DNA of 64,000 nucleotides from Anagrus nilaparvatae (taxonomy: Eukaryota > Arthropoda > Insecta > Hymenoptera > Mymaridae): contig JAKSXM010000007.1 of NCBI GenBank assembly GCA_022575985.1, positions 17,486,501-17,550,500 of the forward strand. Direction: 5' to 3'. The notes beneath the pieces are model-generated. The model was not told the origin of the DNA, did not search any database, and saw only the letters and a list, made by a program, of their open reading frames with translations. A program made the position numbers and the translations under genes. Positions 1 to 11,458 of the stretch are shown here, piece after piece (within the stretch, counting starts at the first letter, position 1; each line of letters begins with the position of its first letter).

Positions 1-312
1 CTTACTTAAATTTTCTTCTCTTTAGTTACTATGACAAAAAAAGTAGAATATAATACAAAAATCCTAAAGTACATGAATAAAAATAATCTTCTGTAAGATT
101 AGAATAATTTAAAACTTTTGTTTAACAAATTTTGTGCTTTGAGTTTTCTCAATATATATATTTTTTAAAATTTAAAATTTGATATTGCAACAGATAAAAG
201 TACTTGAAATTGTGATTTTAAGAACTTTTATAAATCTTGTAGAATGTCAGTGATTAAATTATAACATTTGGTACATAATTATAAAATTTTCAAATATCTG
301 ATGAAAGTTTAT

Positions 313-1450
313 GAGCAATTATTTTAAAAGTGATACTTAATTCGAGCCTGGAATCGTAAAATTTTTTTTTGAGGGCACATCGATATGACCCGTGTTTTCA
401 GTTAGTTTGAACCTTCAGAAAACCGAAAAAAATCGTGAACAAGAAATCGGCGAAAGGTGCCAAAAAGATTTTTTCACTTTTATGTCAAAAAACGTGTTTT
501 TCGTATCTGAGCTACCCTAAATTTTTAAAATAACTTTTTAGGTAAAAAAACTTTTTTAAAATAGATAAGAAAATCTGATTGCCAGGGAAAAACCACTCCA
601 GAAGAAAAAAAAACTTATCTTTTTACGATGAAATTTAGCCAAGTTATCGTCAATTTAAGATTTTGCTCAAATTCGTCTTAAAAAAGATTGAAATTTTATT
701 GAAAAAAGCCTGTTTCTGAACCTTAAACATGCATTATTCGCTTGATTTTCATCGTAAAATAATAATTTTTTTTTTTAAATCGATTAATTTTTTCCTGGCA
801 ATTCATTTCTCTAAGAAAAAAATTATTTTTATTGACAAAATTTTAATTTTTAGATCAAAAACTGTGTTAAGTAAATCTTGCTACTTACAGTTTTCAAAGG
901 CTTTTGACCTAAAAATTGAAATTTGGTCAATAAAAATGATTTTTTTTCTTAAAGAAATGAATTGCCAGGAAAAAATTAATCAATTTTAAAAAAAAAATTC
1001 TTATTTTACGATGAAAATCAAGCGAGTGATGCATGTTTAAGGTTCAGAAACAGGCTTTTTTCAATAAAATTTCAATCTTTTTTAAGACGAATTTGAGCAA
1101 AATCTTAAATTGACGATAACTTGGCTAAATTTCATCGTAAAAAGATAAGTTTTTTTTTCTTCTGGAGTGGTTTTTCCCTGGCAATCAGATTTTTTTATCT
1201 ATTTTAAAAAAGTTTTTTTACCTAAAAAGTTATTTTAAAAATTTAGGGTAGCTCAGATACGAAAAACACGTTTTTTGACATACAAGTGAAAAAATCTTTT
1301 TGGGACCTATCGCCGATTTCTTGTTCACGATTTTTTTCGGTTTTCTGAAGGTTCAAACTATCTGAAAACACGGGTCATATCGATGTGCCCTCAAAAAAAA
1401 AATTTACGATTCCAGGCTCGAATTAAGTATCAATTTTAAAATAATTGCTC
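313..1450. mobile_element. 1.14-kb palindromic (foldback) element
   Basis: The left half reads as the reverse complement of the right half almost to the centre (about 880). Examples are TTCGAGCCTGGAATCG at 341 against its complement near 1415, and AAACATGCATTATTCGCTTG near 727 against its complement near 1020. Possible target duplications are TTAT (309-312 and 1451-1454) if the ends are GAGCAATT. Alternatively there are TTAA borders if the ends are TTCGAGCC. No transposase is present. A transcript through it would fold into a hairpin with arms of over 500 bp. Related arms lie at 15.4 and 19.3 kb. The six-frame ORF inside is not a gene. Confidence 0.8.
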
Positions 1451-2020
1451 TTATTATACATCGTATATAATATTTAAAATAACAGATTAAAATATTCAAT
1501 TTTAACTTAATTAATAAATCATATTAATTATAAACTAAAAGTTTTACTTTAGTTCTAAAAACTTTTATATATGAATTAATTTATACTTAATGGTAGGCAT
1601 TTAAATTTCCCGCTTATTAATTTCAAAATTTATAGTTCAGCGCATGCTTGATTATTATTTCTTTCTGCTAAATAACCAGATGTTTTATTTTTCTGAGAGT
1701 TTTGTTTATTTAGGACATATAAAAGAAAATAACTATTAGAATTTCAGCTTGATTAGAATAAAAATGCAGGTATTTATTAAATTATTTATTTGATATGCAT
1801 AAAATATATATTTTTAATAAAATTATTCAAAAATTCTTTTTTAAAATTCATAAAATTTATTAAATTAAAAATTGATTTCTAAACGTAATCAGAAATAAAA
1901 AAGGGTTAAAAATTCAAAAGCAAATAATTTATTTTAATCGCTTGGAACTATTTATTTACAATTTAATTATTATTTTCTTGATTCTAATACTTTTATCATA
2001 ACCCTCCTTTTTTTTGTAAT

Positions 2021-2218
2021 ATGCAACAGTTTACCCAGATAACACAAGACGCTTCTACAACGTATCCAAATTTACGTTTGGAGACTTTCTACAATTATCC
2101 GTTAAGCCACATTTTACATCTGCGTCGATTCACAGTAACCGCAAGCGCAGCCGTAACGCAATGCGCAAAGATAAAAAATCGTATTGTGCACATTGCATTG
2201 CGACTGCTAGATCAATGA
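2021..2218. other. Less AT-rich island of unknown origin
   Basis: About 180 bp with clearly higher GC and many CG dinucleotides (CGTCGATT, CCGCAAGCGCAGCCG, CGCAATGCGC) in an otherwise AT-rich stretch. A 65-codon open frame runs through it on the plus strand with no recognised motif. Short inverted words occur (ACGCAATGC near 2155, GCATTGCGA near 2193). It may be a fragment of an unknown repeat. I found no splice context that would make it an exon. Confidence 0.3.
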
Positions 2219-2344
2219 ATAGCTAAGGAAAAATTATACCAAAATTATCTAAAACTATTCTTTTTACGTTAATAATTATAAATAAATGATTATGTCCAGT
2301 TACAAAAATAATTTTTATCAAAAAAAAAAAAAAAAATATAATGT

Positions 2345-2390
2345 AAATATTTCGGAGATATTCCACTCCTTCATCAGGACTCATTTATAA
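2345..2390 (-). ncRNA. Hammerhead-ribozyme-like core of a Penelope-like element end
   Basis: On the minus strand: CTGATGA, then a GGAG/CTCC stem with an 8-nt loop, then GAAA. This is the order of the hammerhead conserved core. Penelope-like retroelements carry small hammerheads in their terminal repeats, often of the form CTGATGAAGG...CCGAAAC. The cleavage triplet and stem III are not evident after GAAA, so this copy is probably inactive. No reverse transcriptase is seen next to it. Confidence 0.5.
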
Positions 2391-2884
2391 AAATAAAGTT
2401 TTACATATTTAATAAATTCTTGTTTTAATTTAAAGAGCTCTTATTGTAAATGAATATTCATAATAATGTTAATAATTTTTGTTTTTTTTTTAAATAAATA
2501 TGAACCAATTTACGTATTTAAATATTAATTTCATTATTTCTGAAAAATGAATTTTGAAAAATCATAATTTGGACTCATGACTTTTTGCTATGTTAAATAT
2601 ATTCAGCCGAAAGTTTCACCAATATAAAATATACACTATCAAGAGTCTACGTTCCAATTAAAAGATTTTTGACTCATAGATTTTTGAGAATATCAAATTA
2701 GCGCAACATTGGTCAAATTCTTCATTTCCTATAGTGTCCTGTCGCTGTATGTATAGAGTAATCGGACCAAAAAACCTAAGGAAAATTTTCCACAGGGGTA
2801 TCTTTTAAAATTATTTTTTGCTGTATATCTTTATAGTCGGTTTTATTAATTTATTGCCAAAAAATAGTTAAGAAAACTGAAATA

Positions 2885-3350
2885 TCCTAAAGAATTCAAA
2901 TTGACATAATTTGGACATTTTTGAACCTAGGAGGTTAAGAAAAGCTAAAATTATGTTAAAAATTTCGGGGCAATTAGTGAAGGTTATTCTGCTAAAGAGC
3001 TGTTCCTTTCACGTGGTTCTAATTCGTGACTCCGATCTACCGAGCTCCTGGAGTAAGAAGCGTTTTAAAATGGAACATGTTCATAAAGAGGCTATACTTG
3101 GAAAAAGGTCACTAAATAAGAAGAGAAGGAGAGGGACAGTTAACGTTTTCAGAGGATGGGGGTTGAAGGTTGAAATTTTTTGGCCTTTCCTCTTAATTAT
3201 TTTCGATCTCTCTAAATCCTTCAATGGGCTGGATTTCAATGTAAGGAATTATGTTATGAGAGTTAGAATAATTTAGGTTTGATAACTCAGTAAACATGTT
3301 CCATATTTGTTAGTTCTGTTAACACAAATCAGTTATAAATTTTTTTGGTC
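2885..3350. repeat. Degenerate copy of a dispersed repeat with GGAACATGTT ends
   Basis: It contains ATGGAACATGTTCAT at 3069 and, inverted, AAACATGTTCCAT at 3292, followed by TTAACACAAATCAGTTATAA. The same words recur near 10454/10720, 14772, 24322/24440 and 57128. Between them lie motifs of the type TTTAGGGACTTAGAATAATT. A 121-codon plus-strand frame here resembles no family I know and its homologous copies are not open. I treat it as chance. Confidence 0.5.
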
Positions 3351-3847
3351 AAATTAAGAGTCATATAGAATGGAATCATTGGTGGATTCACATTAGAATC
3401 ATTAAGTTGTAGGTTATTTTTTGTGTTATTATAAAAATGTTTATTATGTTGAAAGAGAATAGTCTCCATTGGAGTTTAACCCTACGGCAATTTTGTAAAA
3501 ATAAACTTTTTCAAAATACAATAAAAAACCATTAAATTAAATTCTAAAGTATGCAGATAATTAATTTATGTAAAATATTTGAGAATTTAAACTCTTTAAA
3601 ATATTAAATTCTTTAATTAATCATGGATAATTTTAAAACGAAACTTTTATTACAATCATTTTAAATTAACTATTTTATTATTTTATTTATTGCTTCAAGC
3701 AATTGCATTAACGTATACATTAAAATTTAGAAAAATGTTGACCTATATTACCTATTTTCCTGTCTAGTATACTTTAATATACAGATTTAAAAATAATAAA
3801 ATAATAAAAGCGAATAGAAGTTTCAAAAAATCCGAGATACTTAAAAA

Positions 3848-5048
3848 ATACCCTACCAACTAGCTGGCACTAAGGTTCCTCAAACAATGAGCTTAATACA
3901 TTAATATACCACTGATATCACCGATTACAACCATGCAATCATACATACATTTCTCTCTTAATTCCATAATAGTTGTGAAATATCACCGGTTATAATATTT
4001 TCAGATATTAGTATACTGTCAAGGAATTGAATGAGGTATTACACTAAAAAAAAAAAATATTGCAGTTTTCTTAATTTTGAGAAAAAAATTTTTTAAAAAT
4101 TCGGTATCAAATCCAAAAAATTACTATAAACGAACTGTCTAAAACTAGTACTCTCATAGAAATAAATTAGGTACTAGGTCCAAAAATAAAAAAAAATTTG
4201 GTGTTTTTTTGTATTTTTTGTGACTAAAATTTGGGAAAAAAAATTTCAAAAAATTAATTATCAGATTCGACAATTCGAGTAAAAATCATATTTTCAAATA
4301 TAAGTACTTTTATGGAAATAAATGAGGTATTACATCCAAAATAAAAAAAAAAAAGCAGTTTGAAATTTTTTGATAAAAATATTTTTGGAAAAAAAATTAG
4401 GTCTTAATTTAATAACGGTTGTGAAACATCGCCGGTTTCAATATTTTCAGATATTAGTACTTTCATGGAATTAAATGAGGTATTACACCAAAAAAAAAAA
4501 ATATTGTAGGTTTTTTATTTTTTTTTGTTTTTTTAAATTTGGGGAAAAATTTTTGAAAAAATTCGGTATCAGATCCAAAAAATGACTAAAAAAGAACTTT
4601 CTAAAACTAGTACTTTCATAGAAATAAATTAGGTGCTACATCCAAAAAAAAAAAAAAATTAGTTTTTTTTTGTATTTTTTCATGAATAAAATTTTGGGGA
4701 AAAAATTTTCAAAAAATTAAGTATCCGATTCAAGATATAGATTAAAAACCATACTTTCAAATATAAGTAATTTCGTGGAAATAAATGAGGTATTACATCC
4801 AAATTAATAAAAAAAAAAAAGTACCTAGAGCTTTTTTGGTAAAAAAATTTTTGAAAAAAAAATTAGGTCTTAATTTCATAACGGTTGTGAAATATCACCA
4901 ATTACATACATACACACACACACACACATACAGACTTTTTTAAAAACCGTTTTTTTAGCTTCCTGGGGTCTCAAAACGTGCTTATATGCCAAAAAATCAA
5001 AAACCGAAATTTGACCTATCACAATGGTTCCTCTTTGAGGAACCAAAA
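3848..5048 (-). mobile_element. TR156 element, copy A
   Basis: One end (3848-3890) has a TGCCA/TGGCA-type hairpin, CCAACTAGCTGG, followed by GGTTCCTC. The other end (5026-5044) is the hairpin GGTTCCTC-TTT-GAGGAACC. Between them lie about six units of roughly 156 bp marked by GTACTTTCATGGAAATAAAT and GAGGTATTACATCCAAA, then a (CA)n tract at 4911-4929. It is in inverted orientation relative to copies C and E. No transposase is visible. A 45-codon frame from the hairpin end into the CA tract stays open here and in copies C, D and E. Confidence 0.75.
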
Positions 5049-5111
5049 TAATTTTTAATAAAAACAAAGTTTTATTTTAATTAAAATAAATAATAATTTA
5101 ATTTTTTTACA

Positions 5112-5461
5112 GCCCGACAAAAGGAAATTTTAGAAACAAAAGTGCGATTAACTTTATTAAATATTTTTAATACCTCCAAAAATTAGAGCTATGCATCCTA
5201 TGCCCAATAAAAATGTTGCGTAAAAGTTTTCAATTAGGATTATTTTATGTACTTTTTAACGCTAGAAATGACTCTGAGGTCAAATTTTACTACGCGCTCT
5301 ATATAATATAAAAATTTTAGAAAATTTTTTTCAACATTTTTACATGGTATAAGGCGCGTAGCACTAAATTCTCACGGTGTGTGAATTCGGCCTCAGTTTT
5401 GTTTTCAAAGTCAAAAAATATTCACAAAAAGCCCGAAAATTCCTTTTATTTTACGCGGCTA
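5112..5461. repeat. Short degenerate palindromic element
   Basis: AGCCCGACAAAAGGAAATTTT at the left is matched by an inverted and diverged GAAAATTCCTTTTATTTTACG...GGCT at the right. Less AT-rich words (TACGCGC, GGCGCGTAGCAC, CACGGTGTG) lie between. Likely a decayed MITE. Target duplication not resolved. Confidence 0.35.
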
Positions 5462-6391
5462 TGCTATATTAATTTAATACTTTTAAATATAATTATAAAA
5501 ATTAAAAGATATTAAATAAATTACTACGTTAATTGTTATAAAAATTAAAATAAAATTTCTTTTTATATTTTTTATTGTGTATAAAAATAACATTAAGTAC
5601 CACAAGTTTCCTCATTATATTAGACTAAACAAGATTATCTTATTATACACTGCACGCTTATCTTAATTATATAACATTATTATTTTAAAAAAAAACAGAT
5701 TTTTTAACATAATAAACTTGCTAATTTATTTTCACGCTGTTAAATTTTGTGATTAATTATTTAGCCAAAAAAATAATATAAATCAAAGTGAATATATTTT
5801 CAAAAAAATAGTATTTGCAAAAAAGATAGAATAGAAAAATAGAATAGATTATATCAAAAATGTCTTTCGTGACTGAAAATATTTTTTATGGTAAAATTTT
5901 ACGTTGGGGAGTAAAAATTAACTCTAAAGGAGCATATATATATTCAAATAAAATAATAAATACATGAGGTTAAAAATGGATGACTGAATTGATTAAAACT
6001 ATGATTGATACGAACTTGGTGGGTTATTGTAATATAAATTAAGCCTTGGTATCAAAATTGAAATTAAAAATAACTCATCTTTTTTTTTTAACTTGTCGAA
6101 ATTGGGTTTTTTAAAATTAATAAATAGTTTTTTAGGGTTTAATGTGCTTTTATGATGAAAAAGTTTTTCATGTTAAAATGAATCTCAAAAGGTTAATATA
6201 ATTTAAAATTATCTTTGATAGAGAAAATTTAATTATTTTTAATAATTATTTTTAAAAAGTTAATAATATGCATTGATTAAGAAAATTAGTTAAATATTTC
6301 ATCATTTTCTAAAAGTACTGAATTAACTAAAACTTTCAGCATGAGTATAGTAAATTTTACAAAATTTTATTTTTAGTAATTAACATTTAGT
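5462..6391. other. AT-rich intergenic or intronic spacer
   Basis: No open frame, splice-bounded coding patch, RNA gene or clear repeat was seen. Confidence 0.5.
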
Positions 6392-6399
6392 AATCCAAA

Positions 6400-6462
6400 A
6401 TAAAAAAAAACGCTTTCAAATTATTGGCACGTACTTCCTCAAACAATAATAAAACATTCTTA
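6400..6462. repeat. Solitary end fragment resembling the TR156 family
   Basis: AAAAACGCTTTCAAATTATTGGCAC followed by TTCCTCAAACAAT matches the hairpin-end layout of TR156 copies (ACGCTGCCAAGTGATTGGCAC, GGTTCCTCA) with decay. No tandem units follow. Confidence 0.4.
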
Positions 6463-6591
6463 ATGATCTATTTCATGCAATAATAGTACATTCTTAACAG
6501 GGTAATAGAAATGTTTATTTTACTAAATGCGGAGGTTTAAAGGTACGAGGCGAGTAGCACCGAGTTCCTTTAATCGCATTTGGTAATCCTA

Positions 6592-7752
6592 TCCTATATA
6601 TATATATAAATCTTTAATTATGTGTGTGTGTGTGTGTGTGTGTGTCCGAACGCGATAAACGAGAACACGATAAAAGCTACAGACATGGGGTTTACGGCAA
6701 AAGACGGCAAAAATTACGGGTCAAAACATAGGCTAGGTTTTATTTCGATTGATAACGACAAAAATTTTTTATGTTGAAAAAACTGAATTTTCAAAAAAAA
6801 AATTTTCATCAAATTTTGAAAAAAAACCAAAAAAACTGAAAACCGAGGAAAAATTTTACCATCAAAAAGAATTTTATTCGATTCGGGCATATTTTTTACG
6901 TATCCACCTAAATTTTCAAGTTAATCGGCTCGATCTGTCAAAAGTTACAATCATTTTTCGAAAATTATAAAAGTTTAGGACTAATCCTATATTCTATCCT
7001 ATCCTATCCTATATATAAATCTTTAATTATGTGTGTATGTATGTCCGAACGCGATAAACTAGAACACGATAAAAGTTAAAGACATCGGGTTTACGGCAAA
7101 AGACGGCAAAAATTACGGGTCAAAACATAGGCTAGCGTTTATTTCGATTGATAACGACAAAAAATTTTTATGTTGGAAAAACTGAATTTCCAAGAAAAAA
7201 ATTTTTATCAAATTTTCAATAAAAAACCAAAAAAACTGAAAACCGAGTAAAAATTTTTTTGTCAAAAAGAATTTCATTTGATTCGTGCATATTTTTTACG
7301 TATCCACCTAAATTTTCAAGGTAATCGGTTCAATCTGTCAAAAGTTACAATCATTTTTCAAAAATTATAAAAGTTTAGGACTAATATTATATATATTTGT
7401 AAATCTTATCGGCAACTAATTTAGTAGCTCAATAGAGTAACTAAAAGAAGGTTTTACAGCTATTATCAGGGATAATCCTAAAATTGGTAGTTGAGGGAAG
7501 CAACTGCCACTTGCGGATCCTAGGGTAGGTAATCAGCTTTGCATCGCTGAATTATCTGCATGAGTTCCAACGTCCGTAATTTTTATGATATAGTAAATTT
7601 TAGCTAATAATTCGGGTAAAAAAAGGTTATTATACAAAATATTGAGTAACCTAAAACAACATATCTTTGGAAAAATCAAGTTTCAGGGGTCCAGGGGGGC
7701 GCAGCCCCCTTGGCGGTTGCCGAGGTGAGCGAAGCGAGCCGGAGGCAGCTAG
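6592..7752 (+). mobile_element. Non-autonomous Helitron with a duplicated 5' end
   Basis: Two roughly 390-bp blocks start TCCTATATATATAAATC at 6592 and 7007. Both continue TTTAATTATGTGTG, then TCCGAACGCGATAAAC. AT-rich TC starts followed by this kind of leader are typical of insect Helitron 5' ends. The 3' end near 7690-7752 is GC-rich, with GGGGGC-GCA-GCCCCC as a hairpin, a GAGCGAAGCGAGC stretch and a final CTAG followed by T, the Helitron CTRR|T terminus. No RepHel coding is present. A (TG)n tract at 6621-6645 lies in the first block. The first block looks like a truncated copy placed head-to-tail before the second. Confidence 0.7.
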
Positions 7753-7921
7753 TAATAAATATTTCTATAGATGAGATTATGAATGTTTTTTTCTTTACAA
7801 AGGGCAATATGGACGGCCTCTCAAAATTGGAATATAGTCATTATTGACCGCTAGTAAAAAAAGTATAATAATATTTAAAAAAAACTAAAAATGATCTTTT
7901 ACTTAATATTGTCATTTCAAG

Positions 7922-8525
7922 CTTCAATAAAAAAAATTAGGTATTACATCCAAAAATAAAAAAAAGAATAACTATAATAAAAAATAAGATTAGTTTTAGA
8001 AGGAAAAAATAACGAAATAAAAATTTTCACTATTGTTAAATTGAAATCAGTGAAACTGTCAAATAAATGATAATGAATTTCTAAAAACTATTTTTAAAAA
8101 AATTTTCCAAAAATTAATTTCTATAAAAAATTTAGTATAATTGATATTTTCAAAATAAGTACTTCCACAGAAAAAAATTATTTACTACGTCCAAAAAGAA
8201 AAGAAATAATGGTGTATATTTTATTTTTGGACAAAAATTTTCAAAAAATTAATTAACAAATTCGAGATATCGATTAAAAATGATATCTGTAGAAATAAGT
8301 ACTTCATAGAAAAAAATGACCCAGGTATTAAATCAAAATTTAAAAAAAAAAAATAATTTGAGATTTTTTTATAAAAAAAAAAAATATTACGTTTACCATA
8401 ATGGTTGTGAAATATCACCTGTTACACATACATGTACATGCATACTTTATTTAAAAATCTGCTTATTAGCTTCTTGTGGTATCAAAATCTGCTTATATGC
8501 AATAAAATCAAAATTTCACCAATGT
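7922..8525 (-). mobile_element. TR156 element, decayed copy B
   Basis: It shows the TR156 marks in weak form: AAAAAATTAGGTATTACATCC at 7929, GTACTTCCACAG at 8159 and 8310, CATAATGGTTGTGAAATATCACC near 8397, then a remnant of the AGCTTCTTGTGGTATCAAAA end. The (CA)n tract has shrunk to ACATACATGTACATGCATAC. The terminal hairpins are not preserved. Confidence 0.55.
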
Positions 8526-8795
8526 GTTACTAAATAATTTTGAAAATACTTCAAATAATTACAAAATAATTACACAGCAATTACAAAATATATTCTGTTT
8601 AAATAGACGTTTTCAAACTTTGAGAGAGTAAATATAAAGTTTACAAGGGTTCTATAAAGTTTTTGTAAATATTTTAATTTGCAATTTTAAAGTAATTTAA
8701 CAAGTACCTTAATTGTTACTTTTATAAAATTTTAACTTTTATTATGAACGTATTAGACGAATAAGAATATTTAAAATGATTTATAATTTACTTAC

Positions 8796-9239
8796 ATTAT
8801 TAAATACAATGCTAATGGCTTCATAAAGACATTCAAAAAAATTTGGTGTACTCCATTCTACTATACCGCTGCTTCTTAAGTTACATTCTCTTTTAACAGA
8901 TTTGCCAATGAAACCCATTGGACATTCGAGTAAAGCTTTTGAACTAGGTGCAGTTTCCATCCATTGTAAATTCCAAGATCTTTCTTGTTTACATAATGGA
9001 ATTATAGTTTTGTTAACAACTTCTAACCAAACTGATGCAACACTATTTGCTACGCTACATGAATAAATAGCTGAACTTTGAGCATTCGTAATCTTTAACA
9101 TACTTCCAGTTGGATAAAGATCTTCCCAAATTTCTTTACCTGGCAATAATTTTAATAATGCACGATTTTTCATCCATCCAAATCCAATATCAACACTTTG
9201 CATATTATGCGTTGTACAAACAAGTCTTACATTACTTCC
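8796..9239 (-). CDS. Receptor exon e: Ig domain 2 and HormR (hormone-receptor) domain
   Basis: 444 bp, 148 codons, phase 0 at both ends. The acceptor is TTTTACAG, just before GGAAGT, and the donor is GTAAGT at 8795. It opens with GSNVRLVC (B-strand Cys of Ig 2), then FGWM (core Trp) and SAIYSCSV (F-strand Cys). After WLEVVNKT comes a cysteine module: PLC, then LQWMET, LLECPMGFIG, KRECN, EWSTP and FECL. C..W.xT..CPxGxxG..C..W..P..C is the HormR/HRM pattern of family B2 (adhesion) and B1 GPCRs. In full-length receptors a GAIN/GPS and seven helices follow; they are not in this exon. The Met at 9203 is internal, not a start. Confidence 0.88.
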
Positions 9240-9859
9240 CTGTAAAATTTAATTTTATTAAAAATTATAATGCAAAATGCAAAATTTCTTTACTTTCTAT
9301 TGTTCTTTCATACACGCTGTACATAGAATATTTTATTAGAAAAGTAGAAAAAAAAAATTTTTTTCTTGCATAAAGTTTACAAATGAAATTTGCAAAGTTG
9401 TTGAACTCTTTCTTTACCAACATAAAATAAACGTATATATGAATAAATATATATGAGAATATAATAGAAGTGCATAATGAAATTTATGAAGTTGAAGTGT
9501 TTGGTTACTGAGTCCATAATGAAGGACCGAGAGTTTTCAGTATACATACGAAAGCACTCTTGTAATCTAGTTACATGAAAAGTTTCAAGTTCTACTCATC
9601 GCTCTATTCAATTATATTTTAATTTCATATAAAACTTATTATATTGTACGATCTCTATGATGATCATTTCACACAGTAAATACATAGTAATAGCTAGTTT
9701 TCGTTGTTATAAGATATTTTAAGTGAATTAAGAGAACATGTTTAAAGTCAATATCTTATAAGTTAACAAATAATTAATAAATAAAACTTGGATACTTTTT
9801 TTTGAGAATTTTATAATATTTTCAAATAGAGGAAGAACTTTCAATATTAATAAGGGGAG

Positions 9860-10130
9860 CGTACGAGTTGTAGATAGTCTCACTTTGCAGAACGTTTTTT
9901 ACGTTAAAAAAATACTCTATATACCTATAGTTCAATTTCGCAAGCCTTCTAGGCCTAGAACGAACAGCCAGCCTGAAAATTAATAAATGGGGCTTTTAGT
10001 TATTTTTCTGTCACCTTTCAATCAAAAAACTTCTGACTGGTCTCATTTTTTTGCGTGTCTACTTTTGAATGCCGTAAACAAAATTTTTTAACAATAATTC
10101 TTTCCTTGTGATATCTAATAAACCAAATGA
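9860..10130. repeat. Fragment of the GGCCTAGAA palindromic family
   Basis: GCCTTCTAGGCCTAGAACG near 9950 and, about 60 bp on, the inverted form of the module seen intact at 12720-12775 (CTTCTGACTGGTCTCATTTT, then GAATGCCGTAAAC). This is a partial, decayed relative of the element at 12145-12962, inside the intron between exons d and e. Confidence 0.5.
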
Positions 10131-10439
10131 CTATTTTTGTCCAAAATTGGTATTTGGTTTACTAAGTAATGCGAAAAGGGTATTAATACTAAGGCTGATT
10201 CTACAAATGCCTGTCATAATTAACATAAAAACCTTTTAACAGAAAAAAAGTTTTACCGAATGGGAACAAGATCTGGCGGATACAACTCTTACATTCCACT
10301 TGTTAGCATCTTAATAATATAAAGGATATCGAAAAACATCATCTAATTGGGAGATTCTTTTTGAACTCGGCTATCCCCTACTGTCCAAAATTAGAGGCAA
10401 TATAAACAGAATTTGATTGTCTGCAAGTCACGGGAAAAG

Positions 10440-10780
10440 GTGTAGTTTTTTAACATGGAACATGTTCATTGGATGCATCCATGGGGTATTTGAAAAAGTT
10501 TGGCTCGGCAGAGGGGGTTGAAATATTGACGTTTTCAAGAGAGGGGTGAAATGGACTTAGAATATTTTCGATTTAGGGACTTAAAATAATTTGAAGTGAG
10601 CCTGATCGGGCCCTGATAAGAACAAGAACTCAAAATACTTTAAGTTTATGGACTTAGGATAACTTATATTTAAGGATTTATTATAATATTGGTTTTTGGA
10701 TTTATTACTGTTATGAGTAAACATGTCCATGCTCGTTGGTTGTGTAGTTACACAAACGGGTTATAAATTTTTTTCTTATT
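10440..10780. repeat. Copy of the GGAACATGTT dispersed repeat
   Basis: It starts TTTAACATGGAACATGTTC at about 10451. It carries GGACTTAGAATATTTTCGAT, TTTAGGGACTT and related phrases, and ends AAACATGTCC followed by GTTACACAAACGGGTTATAA. It shares both end motifs with copies at 2.9-3.35, 24.3-24.5 and 57.1 kb, so this is one of the better-defined members. No coding capacity. Confidence 0.55.
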
Positions 10781-11458
10781 GGTCTATTAATTTTAAGTAA
10801 GGTAAAGTGCATATTTTTGTAGTCCGAAAGGTCGTTATTCAAGAACCAAAAATAAAAAAAAAATAAAAATCCAAGAAAGTTAAAAGTTGATCCTCCAGTA
10901 AAGGGCGTAAATATATAAATAAAAAAGAAAAAGATATACAATGGATAACCGGGGAACTTTTAAAATTTTTTTGTCTGAAAAGTTGCTGCTAATTAAAACA
11001 AAGATCTGATCAATCGCATGTTATATGGTTTTTAAAAAACGTTAGTAAAGGCAACTTTGGCTGCAAAATCGTAGTTTTTTGATAAAAAGTGTATAAAATG
11101 AGAATTTCATCGAGCATTTTCGGATTTAGCAATTTTTGGGAATTAATTTTTACAAAAAATTCATTAGAATAAGTTTCAAAATAACTGACATTAGAGATTA
11201 ACCAATTTTAAATATAATCGCATAATTATAAAATTCATATTTTAATGTGTTCTTCTTGGGATTCAATTTAAGTTAGATGTAAAAGTTAAATTTAAAAATA
11301 ACAAGTTTATCCTTAAAAAAAAAACTTATTTTAAAACTAAAACAAGATTTTACTATTTTTTTTATTTACTTTGGAAAAAAGAAAAAAAATGAAAATCAGC
11401 CTTATAAAATAAAAAATTGAGGATTATTATTTTCTTGGCATAGATATTCATAAAATAC

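Noticed and set aside
729..989. 86-codon plus-strand open frame
   Set aside because: It lies across the centre of the 313-1450 palindrome, is Phe/Lys/Ile-rich and has no motif.
2911..3276. 121-codon plus-strand open frame
   Set aside because: It is inside a dispersed repeat whose other copies are not open; no domain or splice context.
6749..6970. 73-codon frame in the Helitron leader
   Set aside because: The second copy of the same block (7007-7390) does not keep the frame, so it is chance.
8316..8537. Overlapping frames on both strands near 8.3 kb
   Set aside because: They are translations of the decayed TR156 copy B (A/T runs).
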